From NCBI GenBank assembly GCA_030434875.1, contig JAUISW010000001.1, forward strand, positions 1,003,501-1,067,500: a DNA stretch of 64,000 bases, written 5' to 3'. A program made the position numbers and the translations under genes. The notes below the pieces were generated by a model. It was not told where the DNA came from. It was given only the letters and a program-made list of their open reading frames with translations, and searched no databases. Source of the DNA: Lachnospiraceae bacterium C1.1. GTDB taxonomy: Bacteria; Bacillota; Clostridia; Lachnospirales; Lachnospiraceae. Each line of letters starts with the position of its first letter. Position 1 is the first letter of the stretch. Below, in pieces: positions 29,501 through 36,814 of the stretch.

Positions 29501-30220
29501 GTATCAGATGATGATTCCAAGAAGGATACTATTTCTGATGGAGATGCTGATAAAGAGCCTGTTTCAGATGATGAAAAAACAGATGATAGCGATAAAAATA
29601 CAACATCTGATAATAGCAGCAATGATCAGACAAAGGATGAAAATGCAGCTGCAATTTCTGCAAACAGTCCTTACGGTGAAAAGATCTATACTGATATTAT
29701 AAATGGTGTTGAAGTATCGATCGGATACTATGATCATGCAGCATATATCGGCAGAAAATATCAGAGCGCTGAGGATCTTGGACTTTCAGTATCGCTTAAC
29801 GGACATCAGGTTCCGACTTCTGCGATCAAAGTTAAGGTCAGTGGAAAGTATGTAGCAGGAAACAGTCTGAAGCTTTCAGTAACCGGGGTCAAGAATCCTG
29901 CATTTGCTCAGATGTGGAAGAAAGTTTCGAAGACTATTAAGTCAAAGAGCTTTGAAATCGAGCAGTATTCAATGACAGTAAACGGAACAGTAACTAAGAA
30001 GAAGGCTGCGGACAAGACAGGACAGGTTATCATAAAGCTTGGTAAAAATAATAAGCTTAAGTTCGCAAAGGCGGTAGTTGTTTATCATAATGCTTCCGGT
30101 AAAGAGAAAAAGGTTCTTGTAAAATTAAAGAAATCAGACATCGAGTCTGTAAAGAGTACGGATGCTGGAACGCTTGTAAGCTTCTGCGGAAACTTTAGTG
30201 GTTCGGTCATTGTCGACTGA
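23519..30220 (+). CDS. secreted GH30 + GH43 bifunctional arabinogalactan-degrading enzyme
   Basis: 2233 residues. A signal peptide (1 to about 33, ending ANAA) precedes a GH30 module resembling endo-beta-1,6-galactanases, starting FQGWGTSLCWWANRIGY. It is split by an inserted carbohydrate-binding-like domain (about 130-300). The catalytic acid/base is E447 (MNEPYTDYW) and the nucleophile E549 (WMSEVDGG). Next come an Ig-like domain (about 764-835), two carbohydrate-binding-like domains each followed by a FIVAR-like helical repeat (to about 1315), and a GH43 module (about 1330-1700). The GH43 pattern IQAHGG...YYWYGEDK fits subfamily 24 exo-beta-1,3-galactanases. Another Ig-like and another binding-like domain, an acidic Ser/Asp linker (about 1957-2045) and a C-terminal domain shared with two neighbours (2049-2233) complete it. 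It probably works at the cell surface on side chains and backbone of type II arabinogalactan. Expression is LacI-controlled. Confidence 0.85.
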   Translation: MRSFWRKSVTALLAASMTVSTVVPNGIVTANAAETVDATVKLTPASASVFNDTDGDGLGEFQGWGTSLCWWANRIGYSDKLTEKAADAFYGDDGLRMNIGRYNIGGGDNVGEIEEVSENENADIYDLSSNILPTFSGSSMKISSSSSYSSATYSQSDADFGITAGNTVGTIQTIGWINALNADAGSGGNLHYTIPVEKSGNYTIKMLFTLAGSNSRGVSMQVTNDGTDSENKMETTNTYTVEADDVNSDIIVSSGNNNIYRVTFTDVELAEGDNKIDIGGAGSDWCLDYIKMAVIESGKEGTLPETSDFYHASHITRSDAAVPGYATDVTKIDLDEHDEAYYEDNFERADFECGYAWNYDWDADSNQFNVLLAAAEKSGEDFIAEAFSNSPPYFMTESGCSSGNIDANEDNLREDSYTAFATYLADIIAHWKKEGIVDFESVDAMNEPYTDYWGAYSNKQEGCHFDQGESQSDIIIELNKALSENGINDIVISASDETSIDTAITSYEALSDEAKDIVNRIDTHTYSGSKRSELCELAQNEGKNLWMSEVDGGSTAGTDAGEMGAALWLAERIKTDVSGLESSAWILWNAIDAHIDESEADWSSVDYTDEDALYDDIPLTEGYWGIAHANHDTEELLLTKKYYAYGQFSRYIRPGMTIIASSGDSLAAYDPDSKEVVIVAMNTDDEDQTWKFNLSDFSAIGEVTEAVRTSGDLESGENWADVKDSDDIELDSSKKTFTADIKANSITTYVVDGIDYDSSEETIVSVEDSNIYAVEGTTAVLPDTVTVMTSKNNEKEVEVDWDTEGVDLTEAGEITGDVDGYEITANLVFVEPNMQYFIDCNNSGSTSYTKMDEYADLFNEEPDKAYEEGSWGYLDSYGEYNSSDVDDAWASGWYAKTGQDIDYTIPLEKGDYKVSFGFKEWWWKSGRSMKVYSVDSEGTENLLGTTSTYNGSNGWNTPSYDLELDEADDMTFSVRKATSSDPVLSFIKVQHILELDELKSAMVSANEIDADSLAASKASRLKKLLASAQSAMLSSASSQADIDEINSEIETFIASDGAAYSESEIAANDYLLYLVDCASTDTATVPDDYKMGLYQSVTDQRYSEDSETGLKWGLAEDDENSIAIKGGSSDGTLTGTYYYTSPDISYVSGTSGFNYSFELPDRSNDDYQVTVGIKNPWSSRSVDIELEGETVADGITLGQSTLVENTYTTEVTDGELNVFVHNPDRTSQYADPIISYILVKAVPEYTLDSLKALLDSQAADMEGHEYSEDSQAVYDKAAAAAEALIDASSTDASAIEEAYDDLTDAFNALVEVFKTNYSSITGVSGDRIYDTDGFKIQAHGGQIQQFTINGETKYYWYGEDKTYSTDPVTGVHLYTSEDLYNWDDEGVVLKTIPVDDDAEELSVDLSVFEDNEYFKDLYSDYEGLEADDSTYDSKLEETYWNIAEDRCIMERPKVLYNEETGKYVMWWHCDGKTPVYTSSNYAKARAGVAISDNPAGPFKYLGAYKLAYSEDADHSYDSDSDELGAVRDMNLFKDDDGTAYISYSSDGNSNTYIAKLNDSYTGLIKDRDEMVQGEDFEIAFEGSSREASAMFKYNNKYYMITSGCTGWAANAASYAVADDPLGPWTTMGNPCTDTGYSTTYDTQSTCVFPVDAEAGKFIYMGDRWFNPDAGKDLSDSRYVWLPVEFLSGSKIALRRYSDWTLDELEDKGSFEVKTELPETVSSADALKRNLPDKVEIELTDGSKKTYEVEWDGFDEIGAMGTYEISGTLSNGREFSHSVNVVPEKTIYLFDLAAEELDYNTDYLTAARKFLNGRLKNTVSDDQKYSEENGAGYTGVLKSENSDDYDLGTKDSGESIWAHGFWAASNKSIDYKFDLEAGDYTVYTGYQEWWNTSRPSVITVTAENAGKLTSYEFTLSSSDDARLEAVSFSLENADSVTVSVAKTGSADPVMSFIGLVNDSMVIPETPEKEHEEETVPTDPEKETDPDKDDKPGKDTVSDDDSKKDTISDGDADKEPVSDDEKTDDSDKNTTSDNSSNDQTKDENAAAISANSPYGEKIYTDIINGVEVSIGYYDHAAYIGRKYQSAEDLGLSVSLNGHQVPTSAIKVKVSGKYVAGNSLKLSVTGVKNPAFAQMWKKVSKTIKSKSFEIEQYSMTVNGTVTKKKAADKTGQVIIKLGKNNKLKFAKAVVVYHNASGKEKKVLVKLKKSDIESVKSTDAGTLVSFCGNFSGSVIVD

Positions 30221-30259
30221 TCTATAAACAAAATTCTATAATAGCGAACCATGACGAGA

Positions 30260-30303
30260 GGTCATCAAATGCCCTGTAATAGGGCATTTGGTGACCTTTT
30301 ACT
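30260..30303 (+). terminator. terminator after the GH30/GH43 gene
   Basis: GGTCATCAAATGCCCT (30260-30275) pairs with AGGGCATTTGGTGACC (30281-30296), then TTTT. The open frame of the next gene runs back into the right arm of this stem. Confidence 0.8.
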
Positions 30304-33300
30304 ATATTTTTATTTATGATTTCGCCTGTTGCGTTGTTCGGAGGCGAACGGCTGAGAAGAGCTTTGTGTTTACGGTTCTTGCAAAAAGCCAGGTTACAGA
30401 TTTGAATGCATATGAGCTCGAAAATGTGGTACTCAATGATGAATTTTTTGAGGCTGCAAGAGAGTCGGACGTAGAATTTTTAAAGAAATTTGATTCAGAC
30501 AGACTTTTATCAAGATTTCGCGAAACTGCCGGTCTTGATACAGACAATAAGGATCCATATAATGGCTGGGAGGACAGCTATATAGGCGGACATACAATGG
30601 GTCATTACCTCACTGCGATCGCACAGGAGGTTGCTGCGAGCGGTGATGATGAATTAAAAGAGAAACTTGAATATATTGTAGATGGATTAAAAGAATGTCA
30701 GGATGCCTTGGGAACAGGCTTTATATTTGGTTCTAAGATTGAAGATTCATCAAATGTTGAGAAACAGTTTGACATTATGGAGGGTAAATCCAGTGGAAGC
30801 AACTGGGTACCCTGGTATACGATGCATAAGATCCTCGCAGGTCTCATAGATGTCTATGAACTTACGGGAAATGAAACAGCACTTGAAGTTGCTGAGGGTC
30901 TCGGAGACTGGACATATGAAAGAACGTCTAAATGGAGCAGTTCAACCCAGGCTAAGGTTTTAAGTGTCGAATATGGCGGAATGAATGACTGCCTTTATGA
31001 ACTTTATAAGATAACTAATGATGAAAAACACCTTGAGGCTGCACATGCTTTTGATGAGACATCTCTTTTTAAGGCAGTTGAATCCGGTGCAAGCAATGTA
31101 CTTAACGGAAAGCATGCCAACTGCACTATTCCGAAATTCTTAGGAGCACTTAACAGATATGAAGCTGTAGGAGATGAAGAGTATCTTGAGTATGCTGAGA
31201 GCTTCTGGGATATGGTAGTAAACAGACATGCATTTATTACCGGCGGACTTAGTGATATGGAGCATTTTAAGACAGATAATTCACTTGATGCCATCCGTAC
31301 CCAGTGCGATTGCGAAAGTTGCTGTGCCTATAATATGTTAAAGCTTTCAAGAAGACTTTACATGATAACCGGTGAAAACAAGTACATGGATTATTATGAG
31401 AATACTTTGAGAAATGCTATTCTCGGTGCAATAAACAGCGAGGACGGAACAACAAGCTATTTTTCACCCATGGCTACAGGATACTATAAATTCTTTGGCG
31501 AGGCTTCACCTGCAAAGAATATGTTCTGGTGCTGTACAGGCTCCGGAATGGAAGATTTTACAAAGCTTACTGACAGCATCTATTTTAATGATGAAAATGA
31601 TATTTATATTGAGCAGTACATTGCATCGGAATTAAAGGATGAAAAGCTGAATACTAAGATAGACCTTGATGGGGATCCGAGAAAGAGCGAAAAATTTACA
31701 GTTAAGATAAATGCTATTGATCCTTCTAAGGCTATATCCATGGAAAGTCTTATCTTAAGGGTTCCGGACTGGGCTGCCGATGATATGACAGTTAAGCTCA
31801 ACGGTAAAAAATTAAGTCTTTCAGCTTCATCAAAATATCTTGTTATTGATAATGACTGGAATGATGGAGATGCTATTAGCTTTGAAATCCCAATGGAGGT
31901 AAGAGCAGTAGGTCTTCCGGATTCTGAAACCGCATTTGGATTCAAGTATGGTCCTACGGTTCTTGCTGCCAAGCTCGGAACAGAGCATATGAGCGAAACA
32001 ACCTGGGCAGGAGTAAATCTTTCAGCTCCGTTATATAAGGTTGTCGGCAATGAAAATGCAAAACTAAATATTACTTATGGTGCAACAACAAAACAGATAC
32101 TTGGTACAGAAACAATAAACATTGAAGATACAACTCTTGATGATTTTATTGAAAATATCAATGATTATCTGGAGAAAGATGAATCTGCGGATGGTCTCAG
32201 ATTCGTATTGAATGGTACAGATGCAGAGGATACTTTTGGAGGTTCACTGGAATTTGTTCCTTATAATGAAATAACCTCAAACAGATACGGTATTTACTGG
32301 TATTTCAGCAGCAGTGCAGAATCTGCAGGAAACAAGATCTTATCCGATAAAGAGGATGGAAGATTTGCGGCAAGTATTTTAGATTCAATCCAGCCCGGAT
32401 ATTCACAATACGAATCTGATGATGTTCATGAAATGGAAGAAAGCTCCAGTGCAGCAGGCAGTCTTGACGGAGTAGGAAGTACAAGATATGCAAAGAGCGG
32501 CGGATATTTTTCCTATGATATGGTAGTTGATAAGGATAAAGAATGCTCACTCCTTGTAAGATATGTGGCAGAAGATTCCGGAAAGACAATAAAGATCACA
32601 GTTGACGGAAAAGAGCTTGCAGCAGAAACTCTTAAATCCGATACAGAAGAAGCATATTTTGACAAATATTATGCTATTCCGGAAGAGATCATTGAGAATG
32701 CTTCAACTAAGACAGTCGCAGGAAAAGAATATTCAGTTGTAAGAGTCAGATTTGAGTCTGGTAATGATGAAGCCAGTGCAAGGCTCGGCGGTGGTCTCTA
32801 CATGACCCGCGCATATGAAACAGATGCTGAAATTACCGGAATCGATGCCGAGGATGCTAAGGTTAAGATCGATGGTAAAAATATTTCGGTAACAGTACCT
32901 GAAAATACTACAAAACTTAAGGCTTCATTTGATATATCAAATGCAAATGGACTTCTCTATCTTGATGACAGACTTGTAAATGACTCCAAAGTTCAAAAGA
33001 TCGCTCTCAATGGAGAAAAGACAGTTACATCTATTAGAGTTTATGCAGAAGACCATAAAACATATGCGGATTATACTATGACAACAGTTTATGGCGATAT
33101 AAATTCTGAAGACCCGGCCGAACCGGAGAAAACTGTCTCTGATGATAAAGAGACAGTTTCTGATGATGAAAAACCTAAGACAGATGATAAAGAATCTGTT
33201 TCTGACGGAGACAGCAAGAAAGATCCTGCAGATGACAAAGAGTCTGTATCTGACAATAAAGATGCAGTTTCAGATGATAAGGCTGTATCTGATAATGAAG

Positions 33301-33932
33301 CAGACCAGGATAATTCGACAGATAAGGGATCAGATGCCGATAAGGCTGTAAGTGCAGATGAAATTGCAAGACAGAAGAATATGCCTTTTGATAAAAAGAT
33401 CGTTGAAAAATCCATTGATGGAGTTTCGGTAAATCTGATCTATTACGGAAAGGTAGCATATATCGGAAAGAACTACCAAAGTGGTGAAGATCTGGACATA
33501 AGCCTTTCTGTAAATGGTGTTTCGATCCCATCCGAAGTCCTTAAATTTAAGATAAAAGGAAAGAAGGGCAGTGGAAATACACTTAAAGTAAATGTAACTG
33601 GTGTAAAAGATCCTGCTTACAAATCTTTGTTCAAAAAGGCAGAGAAGCTGCTTGATTCAGAGACTATGGTCATAGAACAGTATGCAATGACCTTAAACAG
33701 TGTTGTTAGTTCGAAAAAGGCTGCATCTTCAACCGGAGAACTGATCCTTAAAGTTAAAAACGGAAAGGTCAAGAAGGCAAAAGCAGTTGCTGTTTACCAT
33801 AACGCAAAGGGTAAAGAGAAAAAATCATTGATAAAGATCACAAAGAAAGATATTGAAAGCGTTAACAGCACGAACGGCGGTACAACTATTGTTTTCAAAG
33901 GAAATTTTGCTGGATCAGTAACAGTTAAATAA
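30288..33932 (+). CDS. GH127-type beta-L-arabinofuranosidase with surface C-terminal domain; 5' end uncertain
   Basis: Recognisable homology begins near residue 38 (QVTDLNAYELENVVLND), followed by FDSDRLLSRFRETAGL and GWEDSYIGGHTMGHYLTA. This is the (alpha/alpha)6-barrel of the DUF1680/GH127 family, to about residue 640. The active-site cysteine clusters are CDCESCCAYN and FWCCTGSGMED. An extra domain (about 700-850), an acidic VSDD/VSDG-type repeat linker (about 930-1025) and the shared C-terminal domain (1031-1214) follow. Members remove terminal beta-L-arabinofuranose. The longest frame starts at TTG 30288 inside a terminator, runs through a palindromic repeat and shows no signal peptide, although the C-terminal domain occurs otherwise on exported proteins. 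GTG 30366 is an alternative start. The 5' end may have been lost by rearrangement, so the gene could be inactive. Confidence 0.75.
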   Translation: MVTFYYIFIYDFACCVVRRRTAEKSFVFTVLAKSQVTDLNAYELENVVLNDEFFEAARESDVEFLKKFDSDRLLSRFRETAGLDTDNKDPYNGWEDSYIGGHTMGHYLTAIAQEVAASGDDELKEKLEYIVDGLKECQDALGTGFIFGSKIEDSSNVEKQFDIMEGKSSGSNWVPWYTMHKILAGLIDVYELTGNETALEVAEGLGDWTYERTSKWSSSTQAKVLSVEYGGMNDCLYELYKITNDEKHLEAAHAFDETSLFKAVESGASNVLNGKHANCTIPKFLGALNRYEAVGDEEYLEYAESFWDMVVNRHAFITGGLSDMEHFKTDNSLDAIRTQCDCESCCAYNMLKLSRRLYMITGENKYMDYYENTLRNAILGAINSEDGTTSYFSPMATGYYKFFGEASPAKNMFWCCTGSGMEDFTKLTDSIYFNDENDIYIEQYIASELKDEKLNTKIDLDGDPRKSEKFTVKINAIDPSKAISMESLILRVPDWAADDMTVKLNGKKLSLSASSKYLVIDNDWNDGDAISFEIPMEVRAVGLPDSETAFGFKYGPTVLAAKLGTEHMSETTWAGVNLSAPLYKVVGNENAKLNITYGATTKQILGTETINIEDTTLDDFIENINDYLEKDESADGLRFVLNGTDAEDTFGGSLEFVPYNEITSNRYGIYWYFSSSAESAGNKILSDKEDGRFAASILDSIQPGYSQYESDDVHEMEESSSAAGSLDGVGSTRYAKSGGYFSYDMVVDKDKECSLLVRYVAEDSGKTIKITVDGKELAAETLKSDTEEAYFDKYYAIPEEIIENASTKTVAGKEYSVVRVRFESGNDEASARLGGGLYMTRAYETDAEITGIDAEDAKVKIDGKNISVTVPENTTKLKASFDISNANGLLYLDDRLVNDSKVQKIALNGEKTVTSIRVYAEDHKTYADYTMTTVYGDINSEDPAEPEKTVSDDKETVSDDEKPKTDDKESVSDGDSKKDPADDKESVSDNKDAVSDDKAVSDNEADQDNSTDKGSDADKAVSADEIARQKNMPFDKKIVEKSIDGVSVNLIYYGKVAYIGKNYQSGEDLDISLSVNGVSIPSEVLKFKIKGKKGSGNTLKVNVTGVKDPAYKSLFKKAEKLLDSETMVIEQYAMTLNSVVSSKKAASSTGELILKVKNGKVKKAKAVAVYHNAKGKEKKSLIKITKKDIESVNSTNGGTTIVFKGNFAGSVTVK
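30318..30352. repeat. short palindromic repeat, inverted partner of 23143-23188
   Basis: GATTTCGCCTGTTGCG followed by the hairpin TTGTTCG-GAGG-CGAACGG. It lies between the terminator and the recognisable start of the GH127 protein, where a signal peptide would be expected. Confidence 0.55.
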
Positions 33933-33952
33933 AAAAGCAATAGCATAATAAT

Positions 33953-33997
33953 AAAAAACACAGTTAATCTTTTTAATTCAGATTAACTGTGTTTTTC
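33953..33997. terminator. bidirectional terminator between GH127 and subtilisin genes
   Basis: AAAAACACAGTTAATC pairs with GATTAACTGTGTTTTT around an 11-base loop. A-runs and T-runs on both sides allow termination of both convergent transcripts. Confidence 0.85.
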
Positions 33998-34003
33998 TTT
34001 GTC

Positions 34004-36196
34004 TTAGATTGAATTTGCGCTGCAGCTTCCGTTAAAATTGCCTGTCAGAGTAATTGTTTTACTGTCTGAGTCATATTGTATATTGCTCTTAGGTACTTTA
34101 ACAAGACCTTTTTTCTCCTTGCCAGAGGCTGTGTGGTATATAACTATTGCCTTTGCAGTTTTTACAGATGACTTATCTTTATTCATTTTTACAAAGAGCT
34201 GTCCCGTAGTCGTTCCGCTGCTCTTTGAGTTTACAGCTGTGCCGCTTACGGTCATTGGATACTGAGTTACTGAGAAAGTCTGGCTTTTTAATGTAGATTT
34301 AAGCTGCTTCCAAATAGATTTATAGCTTGATCCTGCTATTTTCTTTATCGAGACTGTAAGACTGCTGCCTGCCGCTTTTGTGCCCTTTACCTTTATCCTT
34401 AGTGCAGATGTCGGGATTTCAACTCCATCAACAGAAACACTGATTCCAAGATCCTTTGCACTTTTATAGAATTTGCCAAGATAAGGTGCATTCTCATAAT
34501 ATGCGATACAATAGGAAACCGAGCCTGCATTTCCGCTTACGGAATTTGCTCCATAGGGTGAATTTGATGATATTGCCTTTTTAACAGATTCCTCTGAATC
34601 GCTGTCTGAACCTGAATTGTTGTCAGCATCAGAACTATTATTGTTGTCGGATGAAGAGTCGTTGTCTGATTTTGAGTTATTATCAGATGTAGAATTATTA
34701 TTGGAGTCCGATGATGAATCATTATCAGATGTTGTATTTGATCCTGAATTATTATCAGATGTTGTATTTGATTCGGAATCATTATCCGATTCAGAATCTG
34801 AACTACTGTCTGAGTCAGTATATATTGCAGACGCAACGTCGACGCATCCGGTTATTGAACGGGACGAATAGCTATAAGTTACTCCGTCACTTGTATCAAG
34901 AATTCTATTTATTACAGTATCAGCCCTTGTTGAGCTGTTGTCATTCAATAGGCTTGTTTTTGAAGAAAGAACAAGTGCAGCAACACCGGCTACAACAGGG
35001 GAAGCCATAGAAGTTCCATTCATACTGCCATAAGCAGATGTTGAACTAGCATAAGTAGAGTAAATATTACTGCCGGGGGCGGCTATATCAACACTGTCCC
35101 CATAGTTTGAACTGGAGGACAGCTTGTTGCTGGATGTAATATTTGCAACTGATATTACATGGTCACATGCAGCCGGATAAAATTTGGTATTCTTTCCGCT
35201 GTTTCCGGCAGAACTAACCATAACAATACCTTTAGCATAGGCAGTATTAACAGCTGTTTGTACTGAAGAAATAAATGTATTGTCTGTAGTGTCTGTAGCA
35301 ACACTCATATTTATTACATCAGCACCATTGCTTATAGCATAATCAATTCCGGTAAATAATGAGCTGGAATAAATGTTTCCACTGGAATCCGCAAGCTTTA
35401 TGAGCATCAGATCTGCTTTCGGAGCAACACCGCATCCGCCTTTATTATTTAAGGATGCTGCGACAATCCCTGCAACGTGTGTTCCGTGGTTTTTTTCACT
35501 GCTGCTGTTTAACGGGGAAACATCTGTAGTTAGATCATAGGCATTATAGGTATCAACTATATTATTAGTCAGATCTTCATGTGTAGTGAGAAAACCATTA
35601 TCCAATATCGCAACTTTAACGCCTTCGCCGTAAATATTGTTATCCCAGGCTGTGGAACTTGATATTTTTTCATGATGCCATTGAGTAGAGGCATCGGAAT
35701 AGTCAGACTCAGTTTCAAGGTCTGTGTCGGTAAGTTCGAGGATAATATTTGCCTGAAGGGGAGCCTTAAAATTTCCTGACTGCGATGCTTCAGATATTAC
35801 TTTATCGATACTTTCATCAAAGTCAACGACGGCAATACCACGTTCGAAAGATTTGAGTTCTCCGCCATAGGATTCTGCAATCTCAGAGGCATCGGAATCA
35901 TTTTCTGCTGTAAAGTATGCCTGTTTTTCGGCATAATCTACTCCTTCTTTATGTTCATCAAGGTATTCCTTCTGATCTTCAAGTATTTCCTTTACCTCTT
36001 CATGGCTGTACTCCGTTTGGAAAATATTGCTTTTTTCGGATTCTGAGCTATATTCATGAACTTCAGATTCATCAATTGTGGATATATCGTTTGCTTCTGA
36101 TGCATAGGTCAGAACAGATACTGATAAGATTGAAAAAGCAGTTATCACAGAAATCTTTTTGCTTATGTCTATAAAAAATCGGCTTCTAAATTTCAT
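34004..36196 (-). CDS. secreted subtilisin-like serine protease (S8) with surface C-terminal domain
   Basis: 730 residues. It has a signal peptide (about 1-33, with basic start KFRSRFFIDISKK and a hydrophobic core), an acidic propeptide (to about 165) and the S8 catalytic domain (about 185-460). The triad is D199 (AILDNG), H237 (NHGTHVAG) and S396 (GTSMASP), with N332 as oxyanion-hole Asn (SSAGNSG). A long Ser/Asp/Asn repeat linker (about 463-538) leads to the C-terminal domain (545-730) shared with the GH30/GH43 and GH127 proteins. There is no LPXTG motif. It may mature or turn over the neighbouring surface enzymes, or digest plant glycoproteins. GGAGG precedes the ATG on the - strand. Confidence 0.92.
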   Translation of the reverse strand: MKFRSRFFIDISKKISVITAFSILSVSVLTYASEANDISTIDESEVHEYSSESEKSNIFQTEYSHEEVKEILEDQKEYLDEHKEGVDYAEKQAYFTAENDSDASEIAESYGGELKSFERGIAVVDFDESIDKVISEASQSGNFKAPLQANIILELTDTDLETESDYSDASTQWHHEKISSSTAWDNNIYGEGVKVAILDNGFLTTHEDLTNNIVDTYNAYDLTTDVSPLNSSSEKNHGTHVAGIVAASLNNKGGCGVAPKADLMLIKLADSSGNIYSSSLFTGIDYAISNGADVINMSVATDTTDNTFISSVQTAVNTAYAKGIVMVSSAGNSGKNTKFYPAACDHVISVANITSSNKLSSSSNYGDSVDIAAPGSNIYSTYASSTSAYGSMNGTSMASPVVAGVAALVLSSKTSLLNDNSSTRADTVINRILDTSDGVTYSYSSRSITGCVDVASAIYTDSDSSSDSESDNDSESNTTSDNNSGSNTTSDNDSSSDSNNNSTSDNNSKSDNDSSSDNNNSSDADNNSGSDSDSEESVKKAISSNSPYGANSVSGNAGSVSYCIAYYENAPYLGKFYKSAKDLGISVSVDGVEIPTSALRIKVKGTKAAGSSLTVSIKKIAGSSYKSIWKQLKSTLKSQTFSVTQYPMTVSGTAVNSKSSGTTTGQLFVKMNKDKSSVKTAKAIVIYHTASGKEKKGLVKVPKSNIQYDSDSKTITLTGNFNGSCSANSI

Positions 36197-36731
36197 ACTC
36201 TGCCTCCATGTGTTTATATCGCTTTTAGGATAATATATGACTTTTCGCCACTTCGTGCCTCAAAGTCATGCAAACAAGCTTGCTAAGCTCGAAAGAACCT
36301 CGCTAAGCAAACTTGTATGGTTCGTACTAAGCTCGAGAAAACCTCGCTAAGTACTCTACTCAAACAGGCCATTTAAATGCAGCTGCGCTGCGGGCCTGTT
36401 TGGCACTTGTTTTAACTTATCACACGGAACCCGCAGTAAATGCGGATTTCTGCAATTAAGTCACCAAAATATATAGATTTTTGCAGCAAAGCTCCAAAAA
36501 TCCCGCAAACAAGCCATTTAAATGCAGCTACGCTGCGGGCTTGTTTGCCACATGTTTTTTGTTTTCAGACGGAACCCGCAGCAAGTGCGGATTCCTGATT
36601 GCAGGTCACAATAAGTCATACGATATAGCTTAATCTGAATCAGGTGTATACAAATTTTTTTATTTATAGTTTAAAACTTAATATTTGCGAAAGCAAGCAA
36701 TTATTATAATGTTTGAAATTAAATAATAAAT
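36197..36731. repeat. repeat-rich intergenic region
   Basis: No gene was recognised. It holds a chain of hairpin elements. ATGACTTT/AAAGTCAT is at 36238-36269. Two copies of a TAAGC...GCTAA motif are at 36280-36310 (TTGCTAAGC/GCTAAGCAA) and 36324-36354 (GTACTAAGC/GCTAAGTAC). Two related hairpins at 36361-36402 and 36505-36548 share the loop start ATTTAAATGCAGCT, but their stems differ in a compensated way (AAACAGGCC/GGCCTGTTT and AAACAAGCC/GGGCTTGTTT). Two copies of the dispersed CCGCAGTAAATGCGG-type repeat are at 36424-36480 and 36569-36609. The promoter for the protease must lie at its left edge. Confidence 0.65.
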
Positions 36732-36749
36732 TTGTTGACAGTTCAACAA
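36732..36749. promoter_or_regulatory. MarR operator 1, over the -35 box
   Basis: TTGTTGA-CAGT-TCAACAA, an 18-base palindrome whose arms are identical to those of operator 2. It overlaps the -35 hexamer. Confidence 0.8.
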
Positions 36750-36763
36750 ATTGGTTATATACT
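36735..36763 (+). promoter_or_regulatory. marR promoter
   Basis: TTGACA (36735-36740), a 17-base spacer and TATACT (36758-36763), bracketed by the two operators. Confidence 0.75.
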
Positions 36764-36775
36764 GATGCAAGATAG

Positions 36776-36793
36776 TTGTTGATGAATCAACAA
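36776..36793. promoter_or_regulatory. MarR operator 2, just after the transcription start
   Basis: TTGTTGA-TGAA-TCAACAA, about 44 bases centre to centre from operator 1. An open frame for the regulator extends into it from TTG 36776, but this is the operator and not a start. Confidence 0.8.
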
Positions 36794-36814
36794 ATTTTCT
36801 GTGGGGTGTTTTTG

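Noticed and set aside
29245..29622. Ser-rich antisense frame in the linker of the GH30/GH43 gene
   Set aside because: It results from the acidic Ser/Asp repeat codons read backwards.
33110..33360. Short tandem repeats in the GH127 gene
   Set aside because: They encode the acidic VSDD-type linker and are part of the protein.
34600..34810. Direct repeats that might suggest a CRISPR array
   Set aside because: They are the Asn/Ser/Asp repeat codons of the protease linker, without equal spacers.
36776..36814. TTG start for the MarR regulator
   Set aside because: The TTG is the first base triplet of the second operator palindrome.
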